A DNA stretch of 64,000 bases from Antitrichia curtipendula (lineage: Eukaryota; Streptophyta; Bryopsida; Hypnales; Leucodontaceae): the NCBI GenBank assembly GCA_951230915.1, contig OX579637.1:11222001-11286000 (forward strand). The letters are read 5' to 3'. The notes under the pieces are model-generated. The model had not been told where the DNA came from. It worked only from the letters and a program-made list of their open reading frames with translations, and made no database searches. Positions 29,476 through 37,619 of the stretch are shown one piece after another. Positions within the stretch are counted from its first letter, which is position 1. Every line of letters starts with the position of its first letter. Position numbers and translations under genes: made by a program.

Positions 29476-30070
29476 AGAGTTTGACTTCATGAAATATTCA
29501 AGGTCATCCACGTTTGGGGTACATTCTGGACAAATGAAAATAAAACAATTGAACCAACCATATCCCGTACTTTAGGGCTCCCACGACCAAGTTCATGGAA
29601 TTTTGACGTGAAACCATGGAAGAATGAATTGTGTAAGTTGCAAATGGGGTGAAGAGTTTGACTTCATGAAATATTCAAGGTCATGCACATTTTGGGGTAC
29701 ATTGTGGGCAAATGAAAATAAAATAATTGAACCAACCATATCTTATACTTTAGGGCTCCCACGTCCAAGTTCATGGAATTTTGACATGAACCATGGAAGA
29801 AGGAATTGTGTTGGTTGCAAATGGGGTGAAGAGTTTGACCTCATGAAATATTCAAGGTCATCCACGTTTATGATACATTATGGACAAATGAAAATTAAAC
29901 AATTGAACCAACCATATCCTGTACTTTAGGGCTCCCACGTCCAAGTTCATGGAATTTTGACGTGAAATCATGGAAGAATGAATTGTGTAGGTTGCAAATG
30001 GGGTGAAGAGTTTGACTTCATGAAATATTCAAGGTCATCTACGTTTGGGGTACATTATGGACAAATGAAA

Positions 30071-30090
30071 ATAAAATAATTCAGCCGACA
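30071..30090. other. Left arm / spacer junction
   Basis: The last monomer is canonical up to AAAATAAAATAATT, where the next bases should be GAACCAACC. Instead the sequence changes to CAGCCGACAACATAC. The edge monomer shows no decay, unlike the other edge of the spacer. The break falls in the AT-rich part of the monomer. Confidence 0.9.
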
Positions 30091-30714
30091 ACATACTTTG
30101 CTGGACACCAAGTTGATGGAATCTTGAGTGAGTAGTTCTTTTGTTTGTGCAGTAGTCTCGCGGGGCGGATTTCGGATGGTACTTGTATATGGGTGCGCAG
30201 ACGTTGAAGATGGTGGATTTAGGAGAGCCGCTTGGAGGCGATTGAAATTATCTCAAGCCTCATGATCACGTAGACTAGCTCCAAGGCAATGGACTAAATG
30301 AATAGGCCAAGCAAGTAGCGAGCACTCCCGTTCTTTTGGCAAGTCATCTTCAGAAAATGTCTTGGAAATGTGAACTGCTACATGAGTGTCTCCAAGAGGA
30401 CCACTGACACCGAGGACAAGGTCAGAGTTCACACTGTGGCAGGTACCCTGACCAACGAGAAGGCCGACTTCGTTGTACAATGTCACAACCCGAGTATTCC
30501 AGAGCCTACGTGGAAGACCTTCACAATCTGGGACATCAGCATTCACTCCATCCGCATTTTGGAGTTCATCGTCTGACGACTCCGACAATAAGAATTCCTC
30601 AGCTCGCGGATAGTACTCATCGTCCGATGACTCCACCATGTCCACTGCGTTTGCCGAGGAATCCATCGCATCTGGGAAGAGATCAAGATAATAGGTGGTA
30701 AACCACAAGATCAA
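30082..30714 (-). pseudogene. Truncated, stop-interrupted gene remnant of unknown function
   Basis: On the minus strand an open frame runs from 30714 to a TGA at 30253-30255 (153 codons from the ATG). After that single stop the same frame stays open for about 57 more codons, down to the satellite junction near 30082, and continues into the satellite. The first part is acidic and Ser-rich (SSDDEYYP, ESSDDELQ). The middle holds NEVGLLVGQG, SGPLGDTHVAVHISKTF and AWPIHLV. The part after the stop holds ALLNPPSST, TIRNPPRETTAQTKELL and SSKVCCR. This protein-like composition on both sides of the stop suggests one former reading frame. The TGA could have arisen from CGA by a C-to-T change (inference). 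The likely exon starts at 30671, after a splice acceptor, so the first 14 codons of the open frame are probably intronic. I do not recognise the family. A transposon-derived plant gene is possible but unsupported. Truncation at the array edge suggests that the satellite or a rearrangement removed the 3' part. Confidence 0.5.
30672..30694 (-). other. Probable 3' splice acceptor (polypyrimidine tract and AG)
   Basis: Read on the minus strand, TATCTTGATCTCTTCCCAG precedes ATGCGATGG, a good match to a plant intron 3' end. It would place the exon start at 30671, in frame with the acidic part of the remnant. Its presence favours a eukaryotic, intron-bearing gene with upstream exons at higher coordinates. 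No matching donor could be assigned. Confidence 0.45.
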
Positions 30715-30761
30715 AGAAAAGTTTATGTAGTATAAGAATTAAAGCTTACAAGAAAAATGTA

Positions 30762-30777
30762 AGATCGACTCGACCCT
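30762..30777. repeat. Palindrome site 1 (degenerate)
   Basis: AGATCGACTCGACCCT: the core TCGACTCGA is intact, but one base in the left arm and one insertion in the right arm break the full AGGTCGACTCGACCT form. It lies 140 bp centre-to-centre from site 2. Confidence 0.55.
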
Positions 30778-30900
30778 AACGTCCACAATATGCAACTACC
30801 TCGGAGAAAGAAAATACCAGAACGGTGACAATGACAATGCATACTCAGTTTAATAAAGAACTAGATAAGCATTTAGTCTATCCACCCTCACCGTTCTTAC

Positions 30901-30919
30901 TCAGGTCGACTCGACCTGA
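30901..30919. repeat. Palindrome site 2 (9-bp perfect arms)
   Basis: TCAGGTCGA, central C, TCGACCTGA. Both arms are exact complements. The outer pairs are T-A, C-G and A-T, the same C-A-GG type as site 6. The flanking sequence does not resemble that of the other sites. Confidence 0.85.
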
Positions 30920-31011
30920 ACGCCATCATCCGGCAACGAACTAAAACCTAGACAATGACACCCTCGATAAGGAGACAAGCATAATCCGTATAATCCACAA
31001 GATTCACTATC

Positions 31012-31026
31012 AGGTCGAGTCGACCT
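31012..31026. repeat. Palindrome site 3 (7-bp perfect arms)
   Basis: AGGTCGA, central G, TCGACCT. The next outer positions are C on the left and A on the right, a mixture of the two outer types seen in the other sites. It lies 109 bp from site 2. Confidence 0.8.
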
Positions 31027-31161
31027 AAATCAAAGTATTCAGTTACACAGGACTCATTCGTAGCAAAACTAATGATAATCCTGACATAGAAAAAGATACA
31101 GCTTCATGTGCTTCAAGTATGATTCAATACATGTGACAACCATTATTCCAGTTCAAGGCAT

Positions 31162-31180
31162 TTAGGTCGAGTCGACCTAA
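31162..31180. repeat. Palindrome site 4 (9-bp perfect arms)
   Basis: TTAGGTCGA, central G, TCGACCTAA. The outer pair is T-A rather than the C-G of site 2, with both arms changed together. It lies 152 bp from site 3. Confidence 0.85.
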
Positions 31181-31282
31181 TACTCATTTTAGACAGCAGA
31201 ATATACGGTTAATGACGAATGTCAGTATGGACCACTTTAGAGATATTTTAAGCAAATCTTCCAATGAACTAGTGTACTCCGA

Positions 31283-31303
31283 TTTAGGTCGAACCGACCT
31301 AAA
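31283..31303. repeat. Palindrome site 5 (9-bp perfect arms, 3-bp loop)
   Basis: TTTAGGTCG, loop AAC, CGACCTAAA. The outer pairs again agree on both sides. The centre differs from sites 2-4, which makes the loop three bases. It lies 122 bp from site 4. Confidence 0.85.
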
Positions 31304-31420
31304 ATGATGAGGTTATCCTGTTATCTTGTATGGGATATCATAGTATTTACATCGGGAGGCCTGAGGCCTGGAGTTCCAATTACTATATGAAGAACTTATA
31401 AATTACATTACACTGCACAC

Positions 31421-31445
31421 CATTCAGGTCGCCTCGACCTGAATG
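31421..31445. repeat. Palindrome site 6 (11-bp perfect arms, 3-bp loop)
   Basis: CATTCAGGTCG, loop CCT, CGACCTGAATG. This is the longest perfect dyad of the series. It lies 140 bp from site 5 and shares the C-A-GG outer type with site 2. Confidence 0.88.
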
Positions 31446-31633
31446 TTCCCGGGCTTTACGGAGGTATTAGATAAGAGACACTAATTTCCCATTCCGTATT
31501 TTACGGCGATAAAATTGGGACCACATTCACACAGACTCCTTCAGTGCCTCATAAAACTATGAACCGATCTAATGCGTTCACAGACAACCATCAGCGCAAA
31601 AAACAAGAGCATCGACCTAGTACACTGAACATA

Positions 31634-31807
31634 TCATGCGCACGATCGGAAGTCTACATCCTCGTCGTCTGGACAATAACTGATGGAATGAAAATCCTCC
31701 GAAGGAACTACTGAGTCGTTGAAAACGTACTTGGAGCCCGAGCGCCTTAGATCGCACTGAACGTCGGAGTAACCAAACACCTTGAATGCACAATATTTGA
31801 ATGACTC
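31634..31807 (-). other. Possible exon fragment, 57 open codons
   Basis: The minus-strand frame is open between tandem stops at 31808-31813 and a TGA at 31634-31636. It has a balanced, protein-like composition (FKVFGYSDVQCDL, SGSKYVFND, then an acidic tail with CPDDEDVDF). It has no ATG start, so if real it is an internal or last exon. Its acidic tail resembles in style the acidic part of the remnant at 30082-30671, but no splice pair joining them could be established. Overlapping open frames in the other phases (31617-31916 and 31747-32067, minus; 31832-32083, plus) compete with it and none is recognisable. Confidence 0.25.
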
Positions 31808-32290
31808 TCATCAACAACGCTGAAACAATAGCCCAGGAACAAAGACAACTTGCACTCCGAGGTGCAGAGTCTAGCAAATGTGAAAGACAACACCCGAATC
31901 CAGACGTCGGCCACATCCGATAACTTCTTGGCGGGGACAGGAGGGCGGGAAACAGAGTACAGAAATTTTAAAATCATGCACGTCATACATAAAGTAGCGG
32001 GCATGTACTTGGACTTAGATGCATGCATACTATTTGCGGTTAACAACACACGGACAGCTGCTGCCATTACTAAAGTCCGCTGAATTTAGTTAGCTCCATG
32101 TTTTTACAGATTCGTTCTCTATAATATAAAGTCATACAGGCATATGTCAGCGTAAAGGCAGGAAGGTTAATTATTTAATTTAGACTTCTTCCAGCAGCAT
32201 CAAATGTGGGAATTGCCTTTTTGAGGGCCAAGGTGAACAGACCCCCTCGCTTGTCAACACCCTGAAACTCTGGAGTTTTAAATTTTTCAT
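31808..32290. other. Spacer segment with ambiguous coding potential, then AT-rich DNA
   Basis: From 31832 to 32083 both strands have open frames of about 80-106 codons. The + strand frame begins after a TAG at 31829-31831 and has no ATG at its start. Neither strand gives a recognisable domain, and at most one could be real. From 32084 to 32290 the sequence is AT-rich and no feature was found. Confidence 0.4.
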
Positions 32291-32293
32291 AAA

Positions 32294-32305
32294 TTTTTTT
32301 TTTTT
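32294..32305. repeat. T12 homopolymer
   Basis: An uninterrupted run of twelve T immediately before the telomere-like tract. It could be a slippage tract, or on the minus strand an A-rich tail-like stretch. No target-site duplication was seen to support a retroposon. Confidence 0.85.
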
Positions 32306-32311
32306 GAAATT

Positions 32312-32341
32312 CTAGGGTTTAGGGTTTAGGGTTTAGGGTTT
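32312..32341 (+). repeat. Interstitial plant-type telomere repeat (about four TTTAGGG)
   Basis: CTAGGG, three perfect TTTAGGG units and a trailing TTT. This is the Arabidopsis-type plant telomere heptamer. On the minus strand it reads as AAACCCTAA, the telo-box found in many plant promoters. It lies about 245 bp upstream of the first ATG of the minus-strand frame that ends at 31747, so a promoter role cannot be excluded. Degenerate TTTAGGG-like pieces follow (CTTTAGGGAATAG, CATAGGGTAG near 32357-32380). Confidence 0.9.
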
Positions 32342-32446
32342 GCAGATACTTGTAAACTTTAGGGAATAGAGCATAGGGTAGATGATTTGGACTTTCTTGT
32401 ACATCCTTAATGAATTTGTTTCAATTGTTAAATCCTACAAGTATTT
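32342..32446. other. AT-rich flank without a feature
   Basis: Nothing recognisable apart from weak telomere-like pieces. It may be a further, unrecognisably decayed satellite unit. Confidence 0.5.
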
Positions 32447-33085
32447 ACAAAATTTTCATTTAGTAAATCTCTTTGCATTAATTGTAAAAATAAAATTGCA
32501 GAAGTTACAAATTGAGCAAAGACTTCACTTTTACGAAATTTTTTGAATCATGCTCATTTCTGGAAATGCTTCAGGTAAGAAATATTACTCTAGCAACGTA
32601 CTTTTAGACTCTCGAGTCCTAAAAACTCATAAAATTCATAAATGGAAGTACAAGAGAAAAGAATTCTAGAAGTTGCAAATAAAGAGAAGACTCAGAATTC
32701 ATGAATTTAAATTTGATCATTGTCATGTTGCTTTGGGAAAGCTTCGCACAAATAAAAAAATTAGGATTATGTACTTCAAGACCCAAAGTCAAGTATAAAC
32801 CCATAAAATTCACATGTGAAAGAAAGCAAATAAAATTGTAGAAATTGCGAATGACGCAAAGATTCTAACTTCATTAGATTTTTGATCATGCTCATATTAT
32901 GAATGTTATGAGCAAATTATAAAAAAAAGAACAAGTACATCAGGCCCCACACATGTCAACCCATAAAACCAACAAATGAAAGTATGAAAATAATAAATTG
33001 TAGAACCTGAGAATAAAGCAAAGACAGTTGATTAATAAAAATTAAATTGATCATGTTCATGTTACTTTGGGAACGGCATAAACAT
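32447..33085 (+). repeat. About four highly diverged monomers of the same satellite, + orientation
   Basis: Copies begin near 32447, 32628, 32802 and 32962, the last three with CATAAAA. Anchor ATTGCAGAAG / ATTCTAGAAG / ATTGTAGAAA / ATTGTAGAAC lies at 32495, 32663, 32835 and 32997, giving periods of 168, 172 and 162 bp. The third copy aligns with the main monomer in + orientation: ATTGTAGAAATTGCGAATG against ATTGTGTAGGTTGCAAATG, then TTCATTAGA against TTCATGAAA, GATCATGCTCAT against GGTCATGCACAT, and AAGTACATCAGGCCCCACA against the TACTTTAGGGCTCCCAC part. They are far more diverged than any monomer in either arm. The last copy is cut at 33085, where the inverted right arm begins. Confidence 0.8.
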
Positions 33086-33240
33086 ACCCTAAAGTAAACG
33101 ATATGGTTGGTTCAAATTTTCTTTTCTTTTGTTCATAAAGTACCCCAAAATGTGCATGACCTTGAATATTTCATGAAGTCAAACTCTTCACCCCATTTGC
33201 AAATTACACAATTCATTCTTCCATGGTTTCACGTCAAAAG
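33086..33240 (-). repeat. Edge monomer of the right arm, partly diverged
   Basis: The first right-arm unit starts at ACCCTAAAG and has extra substitutions (ATTTTCTTTTCTTTTGTTC where the arm has ATTTTATTTTCATTTGTCC, and GTAAACGATATGG for GTACAGGATATGG). Units further in are homogeneous. Decay at an array edge is expected when unequal exchange homogenises only the interior. Confidence 0.8.
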
Positions 33241-34249
33241 TCCATGAACTTGGACGTGGGAGCCCTAAAGTACAGGATATGGTTGGTTCAATTGTTTTAT
33301 TTTCATTTATTCACGATGTACCCCAAAATGTGCATGACCTTGAATATTTCATGAAGTCAAACTCTTCACCCCATTTGCATCTTACACAATTCATTCTTCC
33401 ATGGTTTCACGTCAAAATTCCATGAACTTGGACGTGGGAGCCCTAAGTACAGGATATGGTTGGTTCAATTGTTTCACTTTCATTTGTCCATAATGTACCC
33501 CAAAATGTGCATGACCTTGAATATTTCATGAAGTCAAACTCTTCACCTCATTTGCAACTTACACAAATCATTCTTCGATGGTTTCACGTCGAAATTCCAT
33601 GAATTTGGACGTGGGAGCCCTAAAGTACAGGATATGGTTGGTTCAATTATTTCACTTTCATTTGTCCATAATGTACCCCAAAATGTGCATGACCTTGAAT
33701 ATTTCATGAAGTCAAACTCTTCACCCCATTTGCAACTTACACAATTCATTCTTCCATGGTTTCACGTCAAAAGTCCATGAACTTGGACGTGGGAGCCCTA
33801 AGTACAGGATATGGTTCGTTCAATTATTTCACTTTCATTTGTCCATAATGTACCCCAAAATGTGCATGACCTTGAATAATTCATGAAGTCAAACTCTTCA
33901 CCCCATTTGCAACTTACACAATTCATTCTTCCATGGTTTCACGTCAAAAGTCCATGAACTTGGACGTGGGAGCCCTAAGTACAGGATATGGTTGGTTCAA
34001 TTATTTCACTTTCATTTGTCCATAATGTACCCCAAAATGTGCATGACCTTGAATATTTCATGAGGTCAAACTCTTCACCCCATTTGCAACTTACACAATT
34101 CATTCTTCCATGGTTTCACGTCAAAAGTCCATGAACTTGGACGTGGGAGCCCTAAGTACAGGATATGGTTCGTTCAATTATTTCACTTTCATTTGTCCAT
34201 AATGTACCCCAAAATGTGCATGACCTTGAATATTTCATGAAGTCAAACT

Positions 34250-37200
34250 CTTCACCCCATTTGCAACTTACACAAATCATTCTTCCATGGTTTCACGTCA
34301 AAAGTCCATGAACTTGGACGTGAGAGCCCTAAGTACAGGATATGGTTGGTTCAATTATTTTATTTTCATTTGTCCATAATGTACCCCAAAATGTGCATGA
34401 CCTTGAATATTTCATGAAGTCCAACTCTTCACCCCATCTGCATCTTACACAATTCATTCTTCCATGGTTTCACGTCAAAAGTCCATGAACTTGGACGTGG
34501 GAGCCCTAAGTACAGGATATGGTTCGTTCAATTATTTCACTTTCATTTGTCCATAATGTACCCCAAAATGTGCATGACCTTGAATATTTCATGAAGTCAA
34601 ACTCTTCACCCCATTTGCATGTTACACAATTCATTCTTCCATGGTTTCACGTCAAAAGTCCATGAACTTGGACGTGGGAGCCCTAAAGTACAGGATATGG
34701 TTGGTTCAATTATTTCACTTTCATTTGTCCATAATGTACCCCAAAATGTGCATGACCTTGAATATTTCATGAAGTCCAACTCTTCACCCCATTTGCAACT
34801 TACACAATTCATTCTTCCATGGTTTCACGTCAAAAGTCCATGAACTTGGACGTGGGAGCCCTAAGTACAGGATATGTGTGGTTCAATTATTTCACTTTCA
34901 TTTGTCCATAATGTACCCCAAAATGTGCATGACCTTGAATATTTCATGAAGTCCAACTCTTCACCCCATTTGCAACTTACACAATTCATTCTTCCATGGT
35001 TTCACGTCAAAAGTCCATGAACTTGGACGTGGGAGCCCTAAGTACAGGATATGGTTGGTTCAATTATTTTATTTTCATTTGTCCATAATGTACCCCAAAA
35101 TGTGCATGACCTTGAATATTTCATGAAGTCCAACTCTTCACCCCATTTGCAACTTACACAATTCATTCTTCCATGGTTTCACGTCAAAAGTCCATGAACT
35201 TGGACGTGGGAGCCCTAAGTACAGGATATGGTTGGTTCAATTATTTTATTTTCATTTGTCCATAATGTACCCCAAAATGTGCATGACCTTGAATATTTCA
35301 TGAAGTCAAACTCTTCACCTCATTTGCAACTTACACAATTCATTCTTCGATGGTTTCACGTCGAAATTCCATGAATTTGGACGTGGGAGCCCTAAAGTAC
35401 AGGATATGGTTCGTTCAATTGTTTCACTTTCATTTGTCCATAATGTACTCCAAAATGTGCATGACCTTGAATATTTCATGAAGTCAAACTCTTCACCCCA
35501 TTTGCAACTTACACAATTCATTCTTCCATGGTTTCACGTCAAAAGTCCATGAACTTGGACGTGGGAGCCCTAAGTACAGGATATGGTTCGTTCAATTATT
35601 TCACTTTCATTTGTCCATAATGTACCCCAAAATGTGCATGACCTTGAATAATTCATGAAGTCAAACTCTTCACCCCATTTGCATGTTACACAATTCATTC
35701 TTCCATGGTTTCACGTCAAAAGTCCATGAACTTGGACGTGGGAGCCCTAAGTACAGGATATGGTTGGTTCAATTATTTTATTTTCATTTGTCCATAATGT
35801 ACCCCAAAATGTGCATGACCTTGAATATTTCATGAAGTCAAACTCTTCACCCCATTTGCAACTTACACAATTCATTCTTCCATGGTTTCACGTCAAAAGT
35901 CCATGAACTTGGACGTGGGAGCCCTAAGTACAGGATATGGTTGGTTCAATTATTTTATTTTCATTTGTCCATAATGTACCCCAAAATGTGCATGACCTTG
36001 AATATTTCATGAAGTCCAACTCTTCACCCCATTTGCAACTTACACAATTCATTCTTCCATGGTTTCACGTCAAAAGTCCATGAACTTGGACGTGGGAGCC
36101 CTAAGTACAGGATATGGTTGGTTCAATTGTTTCACTTTCATTTGTCCATAATGTACCCCAAAATGTGCATGACCTTGAATATTTCATGAAGTCAAACTCT
36201 TCACCCCATTTGCAACTTACACAATTCATTCTTCCATGGTTTCACGTCGAAATTCCATGAATTTAGACGTGGGAGCCCTAAAGTACAGGATATGGTTGGT
36301 TCAATTATTTCACTTTCATTTGTCCATAATGTACCCCAAAATGTGCATGACCTTGAATATTTCATGAAGTCCAACTCTTCACCCCATTTGCAACTTACAC
36401 AAATCATTCTTCCATGGTTTCACGTCAAAAGTCCATGAACTTGGACGTGGGAGCCCTAACTACAGGATATGGTTGGTTCAATTATTTTATTTTCATTTGT
36501 CCATAATGTACCCCAAAATGTGCATGACCTTGAATATTTCATGAAGTCCAACTCTTCACCCCATTTGCAACTTACACAATTCATTCTTCCATGGTTTCAC
36601 GTCAAAAGTCCATGAACTTGGACGTGAGAGCCCTAAAATACAGGATATGGTTGGTTCAATTATTTCACTTTCATTTGTCCATAATGTACCCCAAAATGTG
36701 CATGACCTTGAATATTTCATGAAGTCAAATTCTTCACCCCATTTGCAACTTACACAAATCATTCTTCCATGGTTTCACGTCAAAAGTCCATGAACTTGGA
36801 CGTGAGAGCCCTAAGTACAGGATATGGTTGGTTCAATTATTTTATTTTCATTTGTCCATAATGTACCCCAAAATGTGCATGACCTTGAATATTTCATGTA
36901 GTCAATCTCTTCACCCCATTTGCATCTTACACAATTCATTCTTCCATGGTTTCACGTCAAAATTCCATGAACTTGGACGTGAGAGCCCTAAAATACAAGA
37001 TATGGTTGGTTCAATTATTTTATTTTCATTTGTCCATAATGTACCCCAAAATGTGCATGACCTTGAATATTTCATGAAGTCAAACTCTTCACCCCATTTG
37101 CATCTTACACAATTCATTCTTCCATGGTTTCACGTCAAAAGTCCATGAACTTGGACGTGAGAGCCCTAAAATACAAGATATGGTTGGTTCAATTATTTCA

Positions 37201-37619
37201 CTTTCATTTGTCCATAATGTACCCCAAAATGTGCATGACCTTGAATATTTCATGTAGTCAATCTCTTCACCCCATTTGCATCTTACACAATTCATTCTTC
37301 CATGGTTTCACGTCAAAAGTCCATGAACTTGGACGTGAGAGCCCTAAAGTACAGGATATGGTTGGTTCAATTATTTCACTTTCATTTGTCCATAATGTAC
37401 CCCAAAATGTGCATGACCTTGAATATTTCATGTAGTCAATCTCTTCACCCCATTTGCAACTTACACAATTCATTCTTCCATGGTTTCACGTCAAAATTCC
37501 ATGAACTTGGACGTGGGAGCCCTAAGTACAGGATATGGTTCGTTCAATTATTTCACTTTCATTTGTCCATAATGTACCCCAAAATGTGCATGACCTTGAA
37601 TATTTCATGAAGTCAAACT
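34250..37619 (-). repeat. 19-monomer higher-order repeat (3,370 bp), copy 1
   Basis: Marker monomers at 34606, 35315, 36201, 36556 and 36828 all recur 3,370 bp further on. Shared rare states include TTACACAAATCATTC, AATTTAGACGTGGG near 36259, CCCTAACTACAGG near 36455 and CCCTAAAATACAGG near 36631. Confidence 0.85.

Larger units (their letters stand above)
1..30080 (+). repeat. Left satellite arm: 177/178-bp monomers, + orientation
   Basis: About 170 head-to-tail copies of one AT-rich monomer with no other sequence between them. Landmarks in order within a unit are AATGAATTGTGTAGGTTGC, GAAGAGTTTGACTTCATGAA, a GGTCAT block, GGGGTACATTATGGACAAAT, AACCAACCATATCCTGTAC, TTTAGGGCTCCCACGTCC, and GTTCATGGAATTTTGACGTG. 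Two length classes alternate irregularly: 178 bp when the block after GGTCAT is GCACATTTTGGGG, and 177 bp when it is CTACGTTTGGGG or CCACGTTTGGGG. Arm-specific states are GGAATTTTGACG (sometimes GGACTTTTGACG), AAATGAAAATAAAA, and an intact CTTTAGGG. The array enters mid-monomer at base 1 and ends abruptly at 30080 in a near-consensus monomer. Length and organisation fit a plant centromeric or subtelomeric satellite, but the family is not one I recognise. No gene, RNA or transposon insertion was seen inside this arm. Confidence 0.97.
30720..31620. other. Non-coding spacer segment with a palindrome series
   Basis: No convincing open frame on either strand. It lies upstream of the minus-strand remnant, so it could be intron or 5' flank. 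Apart from six palindromic sites listed separately, and half-site-like pieces at 31561-31572 (GAACCGATCTAA) and 31612-31620 (TCGACCTAG), the intervening sequence shows no repetition I can see. Composition is more balanced than the satellite. Confidence 0.7.

Noticed and set aside
31634..31807. Copia-type retrotransposon RNase H fragment suggested by FGYSDVQCDLRRSGSKYVF
   Set aside because: The resemblance covers under twenty residues, and the following sequence does not continue the domain. No LTR, primer-binding site or other element part is nearby.
32312..32341. True chromosome end
   Set aside because: Only about four telomere units with satellite and other sequence on both sides. This is interstitial.
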